Part shown: positions 52,926 to 61,910 of the stretch, one piece after another
How the letters are laid out: each line of letters begins with the position of its first letter
Numbering within the stretch: position 1 is the first letter of the stretch
DNA from: Myxococcales bacterium
Lineage (GTDB): Bacteria; Lernaellota; Lernaellaia; Lernaellales; Lernaellaceae
DNA length: 64,000 nt
Direction of reading: 5' to 3'
NCBI GenBank assembly: GCA_012517325.1
Contig: JAAYVF010000100.1
Span: forward strand, 1-64,000
Position numbers and translations under genes: made by a program
The notes under the pieces: model-generated
What the model was told of the DNA's origin: nothing
The model's database searches: none
The model's input: the letters and a program-made list of their open reading frames with translations, nothing else

Positions 52926-53093
52926 TGGATCCTCCCCTTGAAAAAAGTTTTGGTTGTGGTGGCAAGAAGAAGATTGATCCATACCATGACGCCGGAGCGG
53001 ATTCAATATTATTTAATGCATTATTTATGCTAATCGTCGCCGTCGTCGCTTCACAAAAACGTTAGGGGAAGTAGATCATCGCCACGCCGGGAT

Positions 53094-53696
53094 TCAACGC
53101 AGCCGTCGCCCCGGCAACCAGGGATAATGATCGGCGTGCCCGAGTTCGTCCTGGATGGCCTTGATCAATTTATCGACGTCATGGCCGAGTTGTTGTTCCT
53201 CGCTCAACTCGCGCACCAGGCCGATGATTTCGGGGTGCTCGCTTTCCAATTGATCCAGCACCGCCGACTGCATGCGGGTCACCTGCAACAACCGCCGGAC
53301 CTCGGCCATCAGATCCTTCTGCCGCAACCCTTCGCGGATCACCAGCCGAAATTCGGTCTCGTCGATCGGCTTCATCAGGAAGCGCGCGACCTCACCGGCG
53401 TTGATCGCATCCACCGCGACCTCGAGGCTGGCCTTGCCGGTCAGGATGTAACGCACCGTTTCCGGGTACTTGCGTCGCACTTCGGCGAGAAACATCGTGC
53501 CGGTCAGGATGGGCATATCCTGGTCGGCCACCACCAGATCCACCTCGCGCCCGGCCAGCAGAATCAGCGCCTCGGTGCCCGAATTCGCGGTCAACACCTC
53601 GTAGGGTTCTTTATGGAGAACGCGTTGGAGGGCGGCCAGGACGTTCGGTTCATCGTCGACGAGCAGAATCACGTGTTGTTTCGTTTTCTCTTCCAA
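53094..53696 (-). CDS. stand-alone response regulator receiver
   Basis: The 200-residue product begins at TTG 53696; the frame runs on to 53828, but that part overlaps the next gene and looks unrelated. It has LLVDDEPNVL, acceptor Asp58 in VVADQDMP and Lys in FLMKP, so the receiver is complete. The C-terminal part (about 130-200) is a helical coiled coil ending in DELGHADHYPWLPGRRLR, with no DNA-binding or enzyme motif. It may connect to the kinase at 49913, though it is separated from it. Confidence 0.8.
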   Translation of the reverse strand: MEEKTKQHVILLVDDEPNVLAALQRVLHKEPYEVLTANSGTEALILLAGREVDLVVADQDMPILTGTMFLAEVRRKYPETVRYILTGKASLEVAVDAINAGEVARFLMKPIDETEFRLVIREGLRQKDLMAEVRRLLQVTRMQSAVLDQLESEHPEIIGLVRELSEEQQLGHDVDKLIKAIQDELGHADHYPWLPGRRLR

Positions 53697-53785
53697 GGTG
53701 GTCGTACCCCCGTCGGTGAAGCCGGATGGCCTAGTGTAACCAGTAGCCCGTGAATGTTCCAGGTCAGGCCGCGGCAATCGCCGGA

Positions 53786-55510
53786 TCACTCTCCGGGCGA
53801 CGGAGAATACCAGGCTCGGTCGTCGCAAACGGCCGTGGAGAGCAATCCACGTCGCCTGGGGATCGGCGTGGTTCGCCGCCAGCCGAGTCGATCCGCCGGC
53901 GACGAAAGTGCGACCGCGCGCGACAACAAAGGATAAAACGGATCCAGCCGCGACAACCCGGCGGCGATTGATGCGCGGTCTTCCCCGGCGGTATCCAGTT
54001 CCCAGAGCCCGGCCTCATTCGTGAAATAAACGCGGCCGTTGCGCGGATCGAGGTCCAGCCAGCGGATCCAAGGCGCGGTTCGATAATGACGCACCACGGC
54101 AAACGTCGTCAATGAGCGCGCTTCGACGATCGGCAGCAGTCCGCCCAACCAGATCAACCCGCGCCTTTCGTCAATGCGGGCGACGCGCTGACCGGGCAAG
54201 GTCGGCACGCGGCGCAGCAATTGCAGGCTGGACGCGTCGATTACCCAGAGTTCCCCCGGAATGGGGATGGACAGCAGCAACCGGCCTCCCGCCCGATCCA
54301 ATGCCAAACGCTCGGGACGCGCGGGAATCGGCAGGGAACGGATCACCGAGAGATCGGTGGGATCGAGCGCCAGCAGGGGCATGCCCCAGGCGGCGAAAAG
54401 AATCTGCCGGCGATCGGCGTCGTAAAGCGCGTCGCCCGGCAAACCGTTGGTCACCGCCTTGACGGTTCGGCCGTCGGGACACAGGAGCCGCAAACCGTCG
54501 GTGCAATCGGCAAACAGCAAACCGGCATCACGATTCCAATGGGTGCGACAGGCATCGTCAGGCGTTCCCGTTTTCTTGTCCGCCGGTATCGTTCGGATCG
54601 AACCACCGTCGATATCCGCCACGTAGGTATTGCCGGAGGCGACGTCAACGATCACCCACTTCCTTTCCGGCCCGTCAAAACCGGCAGCCTGGATTACGGC
54701 CGCCTGATCCATTGAGACGATTCCCGCCGGCTCGGGTGACTTCGAGCCATCGGCGGCAAAACGATGAATCGAGCCCTCCTTTTGCGAAATCGTCCAGAGA
54801 AGTCCGACCTGCGGTTCGACAGTGACCTGGTAAAACGATCCCGTGGCCAGATGGCGGAGGGGCGGATCGTTGCGGCTTTCGCGGCTCAATGGTTCGGGAT
54901 CCAACAGCCAAGGCAGAAACGTCAAGGCGAGAAGAAACACGAGGGGCAAGGGCTTGCTCAACCGAAACCGGATCGAGCTCGACGAGCGGTACTGCGACCA
55001 GACCGCCAGCGGGAGGAGGAAATCGGCCAACGGAAAAAGCCGGATCCACCAGGACCGCCGCGCCGGGATCGGCTGGTCGACCTGGTCGAGGGAAAACAGC
55101 AGCGAGATATTCGCCGCCAGAAGAAGGCAAACCAGGAAAAAATCGGCCCGCGCCGTTAGCCGGTCCTCGCCCAAAGTCGTGCCGAAAAAAACCGCCGCTC
55201 CGGCCAGCAAACCCGGCAGGAAAAAACGCCAAATGCCGAGAGTGACGAATCGCCGTCGAAAAAAATGCGGCGGAAGCAATAGCAGCAAGAGAAAAAGCGC
55301 GAAGTCCAGATAAAAAAGCCGATGGAAAATATCGAGCTGCCCGCCACAGGCCACCAACCGTTGGAAATTCGCCCAGGGTCGGTCCAGATCGTCGAAATAA
55401 TATAGAGCGGACAGCCGATAGCCGAGCCAGGCCAGGCCGATCGCCAACGCCACGAGCCAACGAACCAGATACCCGGCTCCGCTCAATCGGTTGGCGCCCG
55501 CCCATTTCAT
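53786..55510 (-). CDS. membrane protein with C-terminal beta-propeller-like domain
   Basis: The 574-residue product has about six hydrophobic helices in the first 200 residues (with FHRLFYLDFALFLLLLLLPP near 65). A soluble part with repeated strand motifs follows, such as VTVEPQVGLLWTISQKEGSIHRF, VADIDGGSIRTIPADK and WVIDASSLQLLRRV. They look like NHL/YVTN propeller blades. A role as an envelope sensor is possible, but no family is certain. It is divergent to the glycosidase gene at 55666. Confidence 0.65.
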   Translation of the reverse strand: MKWAGANRLSGAGYLVRWLVALAIGLAWLGYRLSALYYFDDLDRPWANFQRLVACGGQLDIFHRLFYLDFALFLLLLLLPPHFFRRRFVTLGIWRFFLPGLLAGAAVFFGTTLGEDRLTARADFFLVCLLLAANISLLFSLDQVDQPIPARRSWWIRLFPLADFLLPLAVWSQYRSSSSIRFRLSKPLPLVFLLALTFLPWLLDPEPLSRESRNDPPLRHLATGSFYQVTVEPQVGLLWTISQKEGSIHRFAADGSKSPEPAGIVSMDQAAVIQAAGFDGPERKWVIVDVASGNTYVADIDGGSIRTIPADKKTGTPDDACRTHWNRDAGLLFADCTDGLRLLCPDGRTVKAVTNGLPGDALYDADRRQILFAAWGMPLLALDPTDLSVIRSLPIPARPERLALDRAGGRLLLSIPIPGELWVIDASSLQLLRRVPTLPGQRVARIDERRGLIWLGGLLPIVEARSLTTFAVVRHYRTAPWIRWLDLDPRNGRVYFTNEAGLWELDTAGEDRASIAAGLSRLDPFYPLLSRAVALSSPADRLGWRRTTPIPRRRGLLSTAVCDDRAWYSPSPGE

Positions 55511-55665
55511 CCGCTGCCCGCCGAAAAACGTGATCGCATAGATCCATCGCTCCTTTTAACCGTGTTTCCCACTGACGGTTTCGGACCGATTTATCGTCTT
55601 GGCCGTTGTTGTTTAACTATGGTAATAGTTGCCCTGGTTTTGAATTATGAGAGGAAAAGTAAGAG

Positions 55666-57174
55666 ATGAAAAGCGCCTGGACGATTCTCACCCTGATGAT
55701 CATTCTCTTGCTGCCGGCCCTGCTCGCTTCCTGCGCCGGCGACGACGATGACGATAACCCCGGATCGAATCCGGGGCAGACTCAAGACGACGACAACGAC
55801 GGTGCTGACGATGATGATGACGACGACAACAACAATGACGACGACAATAACGACAACGACACCTCGCCCGCCGAAATCTGGGATGCGCTTACGCCGCAGG
55901 GATTGCCGGTCGATCAGGTGATGGGCACCTCGACGCAGATGTACGACGGGCCCGACGACAACTGGTACCGCGATTTCGAGATCCCCAAGCTGGTCGAAGC
56001 CGGGCTGTTTCGCTTGCGCGCGTCGATCGACTGGCCCGACGTCGAACCCGAACAGGATCAGTTCACCTTCGCCTACAGCGATCCGTTCGTGCAACTGGTG
56101 ATCGACGCCGGCCTGCGGTTCGACGGCCGCCTTTGCTACGGCGTCGATTGGGCGGCGCCGGACGACAACGACTCGGCCATCCCGCCCGCCGACTTCGGCG
56201 ACTACGCCGGGCACGTCGCCGAACACTATTGCGGGGTCATCGACTCCTGGGAAATCTGGAACGAGGAAAACGTCAAGGTATTCTGGCAGCCCGAGCCGGA
56301 CCCGCAGGTTTTCGGCGACATCATGAAAGCGGTGTTCATCGCCGTGCACGACGCCTGTCCGGACGCGAAAGTCGTCTTCGGCGGCCTGACGCCCTTCGAG
56401 GGCAATTCGCTCGTTGGCCAGGGGCTTTACCGGTTCCTCGACGAGGTCCGCGCCGTGCATCCCGACATCGGCGATTACTTCGACGTCATGGCCATTCACC
56501 CCTACACGCTGGGACAGACGCCGACGCCGGAATACGCACTGTTGTTCGGCGACTACGAATTTTGGCCCAGCCTGCCCGGCCAGGTTCGCACCGCCCGGCA
56601 GCGCCTCGCCGACATGGGCGTGCCCGACAAACCGATCTGGGCCACCGAATACGGCTGGCCGTCGCTGCTCATCGGCGAGCAGGCGCAGGCCGACTTCCTG
56701 GTGCGCGGCGCACTGCTCGGCCTGACCGAGGGCGTCGAGGCCATGGACTGGTACACCTTCTACGATCGCGAACCGGGTAGCAGCACCCTTCCCACTGAGG
56801 ATTATTTCGGTCTTTACTCCTGGCCCGACGCCGAGGGCGGCCCGCAGCAAAAGCCCGTCTACCGCGCGGCGCGCGGCCTGTACCGGGTTCTTGGCGACGC
56901 GCGCTACGCCGGCGATCTGTCCGCCGCGCTCAGTTTGCCGGACAGCGTTTACGGCCTGGGATTCGTGAACGAACAAACCGGTCAAATCTACCTGGCCGCA
57001 TGGGACGGCCGGTATAAAAAAACCACTTCCTTGACGTTACCCTGCCCGGCGGCGACGCAAAGCTACGAAGTGCTGGACGAGGAAGGCGAAAGCGTCGCGC
57101 AAGGCGGCGCCGTCGAATCGCTGACCCTGGAACTGACGGGGCAAGTAACCTACGTCCGTTTCGACTTGGAATAG
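55666..57174 (+). CDS. lipoprotein with Asp/Asn tract and clan GH-A glycosidase domain
   Basis: The 502-residue product has a lipobox LASC (Cys near 22) and then about 45 Asp/Asn-rich residues. The barrel begins near 80 with QVMGTSTQMY. WEIWNEEN places the acid/base at Glu200, and IWATEYGW places the nucleophile at Glu328. A small beta domain closes the protein. The layout fits GH39, GH5 or similar families; the substrate is unknown. Like the heparinase-like protein, it is likely a surface polysaccharide hydrolase. GAGAGGAAAA precedes the ATG. Confidence 0.82.
   Translation: MKSAWTILTLMIILLLPALLASCAGDDDDDNPGSNPGQTQDDDNDGADDDDDDDNNNDDDNNDNDTSPAEIWDALTPQGLPVDQVMGTSTQMYDGPDDNWYRDFEIPKLVEAGLFRLRASIDWPDVEPEQDQFTFAYSDPFVQLVIDAGLRFDGRLCYGVDWAAPDDNDSAIPPADFGDYAGHVAEHYCGVIDSWEIWNEENVKVFWQPEPDPQVFGDIMKAVFIAVHDACPDAKVVFGGLTPFEGNSLVGQGLYRFLDEVRAVHPDIGDYFDVMAIHPYTLGQTPTPEYALLFGDYEFWPSLPGQVRTARQRLADMGVPDKPIWATEYGWPSLLIGEQAQADFLVRGALLGLTEGVEAMDWYTFYDREPGSSTLPTEDYFGLYSWPDAEGGPQQKPVYRAARGLYRVLGDARYAGDLSAALSLPDSVYGLGFVNEQTGQIYLAAWDGRYKKTTSLTLPCPAATQSYEVLDEEGESVAQGGAVESLTLELTGQVTYVRFDLE
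55740..55863 (+). repeat. GAY-trinucleotide low-complexity tract
   Basis: GAC, GAT and AAC codons dominate this stretch, encoding the acidic linker of the GH-A-like lipoprotein, with a short Gly/Ser/Pro/Gln break in the middle. Confidence 0.72.
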
Positions 57175-57190
57175 CCGGCTGCCGCGATCA

Positions 57191-58513
57191 TCAGTGTTCC
57201 GTCAGTTCAGCGGCGGGAAGAATGCCTCTTTCGACATAGATCGGTTGTACGGCGCGCCTGATTTTCGGCAACCGGGTCGCGTACCAGACCGCGCCGATCA
57301 GGCAGGCGACGCCGCTGACTAGCAGCGTGCCCGGCGTACCGATGTGCTCCGCCAGCGATCCGGCCAGGAGCGAACCGAACGGCGCCATGCCCATGAAGGC
57401 CATGGTGTGGAAGCTCATCACCCGGCCGCGTTTTTCGTCCGTGACGATCGTCTGCAACAGGGTGTTGCTGGCGGCCATCTGGGTCATCATCGAAAAACCG
57501 ACGAACAACAGAATGAGCATGGACAGCCAGAAATTCGCGGAGAAGGAAAAAATGATCAGCGAAAGGCCGAACATTCCGGCGGCGGTGGCGATCAACTCGA
57601 TCAGACCGAGGGCGTTTTTCCGCAGCGCCAGATAGAACGCGCCACCCAGCGCTCCCAAGCCGGTGGCCGCGGCCAGGAACCCGAGCGTATGCGCGCCGCC
57701 GTGCAGCACATCCTTGGCCACGACCGGCAACAACACCACGTACGGCATGCCCATCAGGCTGATCATCGCCAGCAACAGCAAAATGGAACGGATCGGCGCC
57801 GAGTGGTAGGCGTAGGAAAATCCTTCCTTGAAATCGGCGAAGAACGACCGGGCGGGTGGCGGCGTCCGGCGCGGCTTGAGGCGCATCATCAAGAGCGAGG
57901 CGATCACGGCGATGTAGCTCAGGCCGTTGATCAGAAAGCAAAGCCCCTCGCCCATCGAGGCGATCAGCACCCCCGCGACGGATGGGCCGATCAGCCGGGC
58001 GCCGTTGAACATGAACGAATTGAGCGCGATGGCGTTGCCCAGGTCGTCGCGCTGGTCGACCATCTCGATGACGAACGATTGTCGCGAAGGCACGTCAAAA
58101 CCGTTGATCAGCCCCAGCATTACGCTGAGCGCCAGCACGTGCCAGATGTTCACCACCCCGGCCAGCGTCAGCCCTGCTAAAAGCAAGGCCTGGATCATCG
58201 AAAACACCTGGGTGGCGACAACGATCCGGCGCAGGTTGAGCCGGTCGGCGACGACGCCGGCGTAGGGCGCGATGAGAAACGTCGGCAGTTGCCCCCAAAA
58301 ACCCACCATCCCCAGCCAGAACGCCGACCCGGTCAATCGGTAGGCCAGCCAATTGACCGCGATCCGCTGCATCCAGGTGCCGATCAGCGAAATGCCCTGG
58401 CCGAGGAAGAACAGGCGATAGTTCCGCGAACGCAACGCGCGAAGCGCGAAACGTAGTCCGGAGAAAGCGATCTTGGAGTGCGTGTCGGTGGTCATGTCCC
58501 GGTTTGTTTCCAT
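57191..58513 (-). CDS. MFS transporter, EntS/MFS_3-like
   Basis: The 440-residue product has about twelve hydrophobic helices. The loop between helices 2 and 3 carries GVVADRLNLRRIVVATQ, the MFS signature. NYRLFFLGQGISLIGTWMQ at the start is typical of the MFS_3 family that includes the enterobactin exporter EntS. Export of a siderophore or other small molecule is possible. GGAAG lies upstream of ATG 58513, only 22 bases from tRNA-Leu. Confidence 0.88.
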   Translation of the reverse strand: METNRDMTTDTHSKIAFSGLRFALRALRSRNYRLFFLGQGISLIGTWMQRIAVNWLAYRLTGSAFWLGMVGFWGQLPTFLIAPYAGVVADRLNLRRIVVATQVFSMIQALLLAGLTLAGVVNIWHVLALSVMLGLINGFDVPSRQSFVIEMVDQRDDLGNAIALNSFMFNGARLIGPSVAGVLIASMGEGLCFLINGLSYIAVIASLLMMRLKPRRTPPPARSFFADFKEGFSYAYHSAPIRSILLLLAMISLMGMPYVVLLPVVAKDVLHGGAHTLGFLAAATGLGALGGAFYLALRKNALGLIELIATAAGMFGLSLIIFSFSANFWLSMLILLFVGFSMMTQMAASNTLLQTIVTDEKRGRVMSFHTMAFMGMAPFGSLLAGSLAEHIGTPGTLLVSGVACLIGAVWYATRLPKIRRAVQPIYVERGILPAAELTEH

Positions 58514-58535
58514 TCTGCAGCTTCCATCCGCCCAA

Positions 58536-58618
58536 TGCCCTGAGCCGGATTTGAACCGGCACGGCCGCGAAGCCCGGGGATTTTAAGTCCCCTGAGTCTA
58601 CCATTCCTCCATCAGGGC
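58536..58618 (-). tRNA. tRNA-Leu (TAA)
   Basis: The 83-base gene has acceptor stem GCCCTGA/TCAGGGC with discriminator A and a long variable arm typical of Leu tRNA. The anticodon stem GGGGA/TCCCC encloses the loop CTTAAAA, so the anticodon is TAA. CCA is not encoded. It lies between its promoter and the MFS gene, with no terminator in the 22-bp gap. Confidence 0.94.
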
Positions 58619-58627
58619 GCAGCCCGC

Positions 58628-58656
58628 AAAATACAGAAAAGGATCCGGAATGTCGA
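58628..58656 (-). promoter_or_regulatory. predicted promoter of tRNA-Leu
   Basis: TCGACA (58656-58651) and TATTTT (58633-58628) on the minus strand are 17 bp apart. The start of transcription would be near 58622. Part of the promoter is in the 59-bp gap behind the barrel gene at 58678. Confidence 0.55.
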
Positions 58657-58677
58657 GATTGTTCGCCGCGGTCGGGG

Positions 58678-59439
58678 TTAATGCTCGGGTGCGGGTCGTT
58701 TCACAGTCCCGCCGCCGAAATTGATCTCCAGTTGCAGGAAAGCGCCGGTCAGCGACCAATCGGGCCCGCCCCGCGCCAGTTTGCCGTCCTTGCGCCAGCC
58801 GGTTTCCAGCAATTGCGCCTGCGCGCCGAGGGTGACACCCGGTAAAAATGCGCCGAAACCGCCGTGGGTTTCGCTTTCGACGAATCGCACCGGCCACAAA
58901 TAGGTAAAGCCGAGCGAACCGATCATCACGTCCTTTCGGTAAACCAGATCGTCTTGCGGTTCCGAGGCCGTCGCCGCCGCCCGCCGGTCCACTTCCGTGA
59001 ACGCCCGGACGGCGTACCCGTCCTGCTCGAACCGCAGCGTGCTCGCGCCCCCGCCCAACCCGACATACGGATAAGCCAGCCCATAGCGGCCGTTGAGCAC
59101 CGCGTAGCCGACGTCCATTTCGCCGGACGCGACCGTCAAGGTCACGTCGGAAAGCCCACCGTTCAGCGACTGCTTCATCCACGCGCCGCGGCCGCCGACG
59201 ACCAGCCACTCGAAGAGCAAGCCGTTAGCCTGGGCGCCGATGACCGGCCATACCGGCGGCAGCGAATCCACGTTCACGCTTTCGAAATAATCATTCATAT
59301 CCGCGACGGCGAAGTAGCGGGCGCCCGGCGAGATGCCGCCCCAACCGCCGAATTGAATCGGCTCGGTGCCGGCCCAAGCCGGTCCGGCGAGCAGCCCGAA
59401 AATTCCCAGGCACCAGACGAGGCGGCGAATCGTTCTCAT
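58678..59439 (-). CDS. exported barrel-like protein, paralogue 2
   Basis: The 253-residue product has a signal peptide (AWAG near 23) and many beta strands. It shares IQFGGWGGISPG near its mature start, the layout of the whole chain and a terminal INFGGGTVKR with the gene at 59478. A small outer-membrane barrel or surface protein is inferred. It lies 38 bp after its paralogue and is probably co-transcribed. Confidence 0.68.
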   Translation of the reverse strand: MRTIRRLVWCLGIFGLLAGPAWAGTEPIQFGGWGGISPGARYFAVADMNDYFESVNVDSLPPVWPVIGAQANGLLFEWLVVGGRGAWMKQSLNGGLSDVTLTVASGEMDVGYAVLNGRYGLAYPYVGLGGGASTLRFEQDGYAVRAFTEVDRRAAATASEPQDDLVYRKDVMIGSLGFTYLWPVRFVESETHGGFGAFLPGVTLGAQAQLLETGWRKDGKLARGGPDWSLTGAFLQLEINFGGGTVKRPAPEH

Positions 59440-59477
59440 GTCAGTCAGAATAACCGCATCCAGCGGTTAGAGCAATC

Positions 59478-60179
59478 TCACTCGTTGCTTAAAGTGCCGC
59501 CGCCGAAGGACAGGTCGACTTGGAAGAAGAACGTGGTGAACGGCAAATCCGGCCCGCCCTGCAATTCATTGCCCTCGCCGTCCTCCCAACTCTTCGACTC
59601 GAGGGGGAACGTCGCGCCGGCGTGAACGCCGCCGAGAAACATGCCGAACCCGCCGTCGGTATTGCGCAGGAACTTCAGCGGATAGTGATAGGAAAACCCC
59701 GCCGTCCCGTACAAGGTGTTGCGGATGACCTCGTCGTTCGCCCGGTAGTACTTCCAGACCGTCGGGTCGTCGCCTTCCTTGAAGCGGATATCGACCGTGT
59801 TGACGCCAAGGCCGATGAACGGAAACGCCAGGCCGTATTGGCTGTTGACGACCGCGAAGCCGACCTCGCCCTGGCCCTGGGCGAGATAAAGGTCGACGTC
59901 GGTCAGCGTGCCGTTGGCGGTGGCCTGGGTGATGATGGCCCGGCCGCCGAGCATCAACCGCTCGAAAAGAATGGCGTAACCGTGCGCCCCGATCTGCGGA
60001 AAGGCGTTGGGCAAATCCGCGCCCGTCGGCTTGAGCCAGTCGTTCAGGTCGCCCATGTCCTCGTAAAACGCGCCGATCGACAGCCCGCCGAAACCGCCGA
60101 ACTGAATCGTTTCACTCGCCGCCCAGACCACTTGCGGCACGGTCAGGAACAACAGAGCCAACAGGCAAGCACGGCGCAT
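59478..60179 (-). CDS. exported barrel-like protein, paralogue 1
   Basis: The 233-residue product has a signal peptide (VWAA near 20). ETIQFGGFGGLSIGAF follows, and the chain ends VDLSFGGGTLSNE. Similarity to the next gene is visible through GYAILFERLMLGGRA and FPFIGLGVNT. AAGGAGG lies upstream of the ATG. The pair has the strand-rich profile of small beta-barrels; no family name can be given. Confidence 0.68.
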   Translation of the reverse strand: MRRACLLALLFLTVPQVVWAASETIQFGGFGGLSIGAFYEDMGDLNDWLKPTGADLPNAFPQIGAHGYAILFERLMLGGRAIITQATANGTLTDVDLYLAQGQGEVGFAVVNSQYGLAFPFIGLGVNTVDIRFKEGDDPTVWKYYRANDEVIRNTLYGTAGFSYHYPLKFLRNTDGGFGMFLGGVHAGATFPLESKSWEDGEGNELQGGPDLPFTTFFFQVDLSFGGGTLSNE

Positions 60180-60553
60180 CTCATCCTCCTTCGCTTCGCG
60201 GCAGCGAAATATTCGGCCGGCGAAACGCCACCGGCCGAAGCAGTCGTTCGAGTCAGGTCAAATTATCGGCAGGAACGCCGCAGCGTCAAGGATAAAGGCG
60301 AAAATCCAATCCCATATTATTCGTCGTGGCGTCGGCATGAAGGCAGATGATTTCCGCGGCTGGCAGGCCGACGGACGCGATAGCCCACGGCGAGGATTTC
60401 ATCGAGGTTGTCCTAGTTTAGCGAACGTCGAACTTGACGAATACCTTCGTGTTGAACCCGTAAGGAATCCCTACAAGTTTCCAATTTGCCGAGTTCGCCC
60501 CGGGGTTGAAACTGAAAGATTAAGGAAAGAGGCGACATTTCTCCACCCGGGTT
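60180..60553. other. intergenic region with inverted repeat
   Basis: This 374-bp gap has no supported gene. A perfect 9-bp inverted repeat (60212-60220 with 60231-60239, TTCGGCCGG/CCGGCCGAA) lies in the leader of the barrel gene at 60179 and could be an mRNA structure or a weak terminator. The rest shows no signal I can name. Confidence 0.45.
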
Positions 60554-61852
60554 CTATTCCGCCGCGTCGTCGTCGGGCTGGTCGCCGTAATAAACCGTTT
60601 CAGCCGAAAACGACCCAGTCTGATTGGTCGCGTAGCGGATCATGATGTAATCGCGGTACGTCAGATGGACGAACCCGTTTTCGTCGAGCGCCAGGGAAAC
60701 GTTCTCGCCGCTGAACGGTTCACCCTTGCGGTTGAAACGGGAACCGGCTTCGACGAATTCGCTTTGCCAGGTCGAAAAATCATCCAGGGACATGGTGGCG
60801 TAGGTGACGTTCCAACCATAGTCGCGGTAGGCCAGATGCAACACGTCATTCTCGTCGATCACCAAATCGTTGCGCGCCCCGGTGCAATTACCGGGAAGGG
60901 TTTGCTCGTTCCATTCCTCCGCCTCGCGAAAGACGATGGCCACCTTCTTGCCGAGAGTGCAATAGACGAGATAGGGCACATCCAGCGAATTGACCCCGAC
61001 GGAAAACGCGCGCGGCAGTGCTTCGAAGGTCACGATCTCCGGATCGCTCCAAACCCCACTCTCGCGCCGGAAATAAAACAGGTTGTATCCGGACCACAAC
61101 ACCAGGTGGGAGCAATCGGCATGATCGATCGCCAGACTCACCCCGTCGTCCCCCGGAGTATTCGGGTATTGCGAAGCGACCGGAATCAATTCCGTGGTAT
61201 CCCAACCGGTTGCCGTTTGAACGCTGTATTCCGCCTGTTCATAACCCGCCGCCGCCAGATCGTCCGGCAGGCGAATGCGCGCCACGTGAATCGCGCCCGC
61301 GCCGTCCCGCGCGATCGCCACCGGCCCGCTGACGCCTTCGATCGACGGCCGATCCGTCCATTGGGTGTCCTTGCCCACCGCTACGCCGCTTTCGGAATCG
61401 CCGTCGAAAACGAGCACGAAGGACAGTTCGTCGAAACCGATCAGATCGTTGAAGTAACCGGACAAGCCGGCGTGGCCCCACAGGGAATCCTGCCATTGAC
61501 CCTCGGCGGTCAGATAATAGATCGCCATCTCCGCCGTATCCACGTAATTACCGTCGGATTTCAACGGGAACGCGATCGCCAGAGTTCCGGGCAGAGAGCC
61601 GATCGAGGTTTCGCCGACCGGGTAAATCCAGGTCGGATGCGAGTAGGTATCGTCATCGAACCAAGAGTCATCATCGTGAGTGTCGTCGTCATTGGTGTCG
61701 TCGTCATCCGTCGGCCAGGGCGTCGGCGACGGATTGTCGCTCGCCTCGTTGTCGTCGTCGTTGGGATGGTCGTCCCCGCCCGCGCAACGCAAACAAGCGG
61801 CACCCGGGAAAAGCAGACACAACAAAACACCGATGATGAATAGTCTTTTCAT
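60554..61852 (-). CDS. lipoprotein with acidic linker, paralogue of 61911-63167
   Basis: The 432-residue product has a lipobox (GAAC near 20) and a linker with SPTPWPTDDD and further Asp, about residues 25-65. The mature part starts YPVGETSIGSLPGTLAIAF. Beta strands are spaced with repeats such as GPVAIARDGAGAIHVARIRLPDD, LDENGFVHLTYRD and LVIDENDVLHLAYRD. The pattern D-x-N-x-x-H-L-x-Y recurs about every 50-70 residues, so a propeller fold is likely. ATG 61852 is chosen because it opens the signal peptide. Confidence 0.75.
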   Translation of the reverse strand: MKRLFIIGVLLCLLFPGAACLRCAGGDDHPNDDDNEASDNPSPTPWPTDDDDTNDDDTHDDDSWFDDDTYSHPTWIYPVGETSIGSLPGTLAIAFPLKSDGNYVDTAEMAIYYLTAEGQWQDSLWGHAGLSGYFNDLIGFDELSFVLVFDGDSESGVAVGKDTQWTDRPSIEGVSGPVAIARDGAGAIHVARIRLPDDLAAAGYEQAEYSVQTATGWDTTELIPVASQYPNTPGDDGVSLAIDHADCSHLVLWSGYNLFYFRRESGVWSDPEIVTFEALPRAFSVGVNSLDVPYLVYCTLGKKVAIVFREAEEWNEQTLPGNCTGARNDLVIDENDVLHLAYRDYGWNVTYATMSLDDFSTWQSEFVEAGSRFNRKGEPFSGENVSLALDENGFVHLTYRDYIMIRYATNQTGSFSAETVYYGDQPDDDAAE

Positions 61853-61910
61853 TTCATTGCTCGTGCGGCCAAGTCGTGGAAATGAAAAAGACCAAGCTTC
61901 GCACCCGCGT

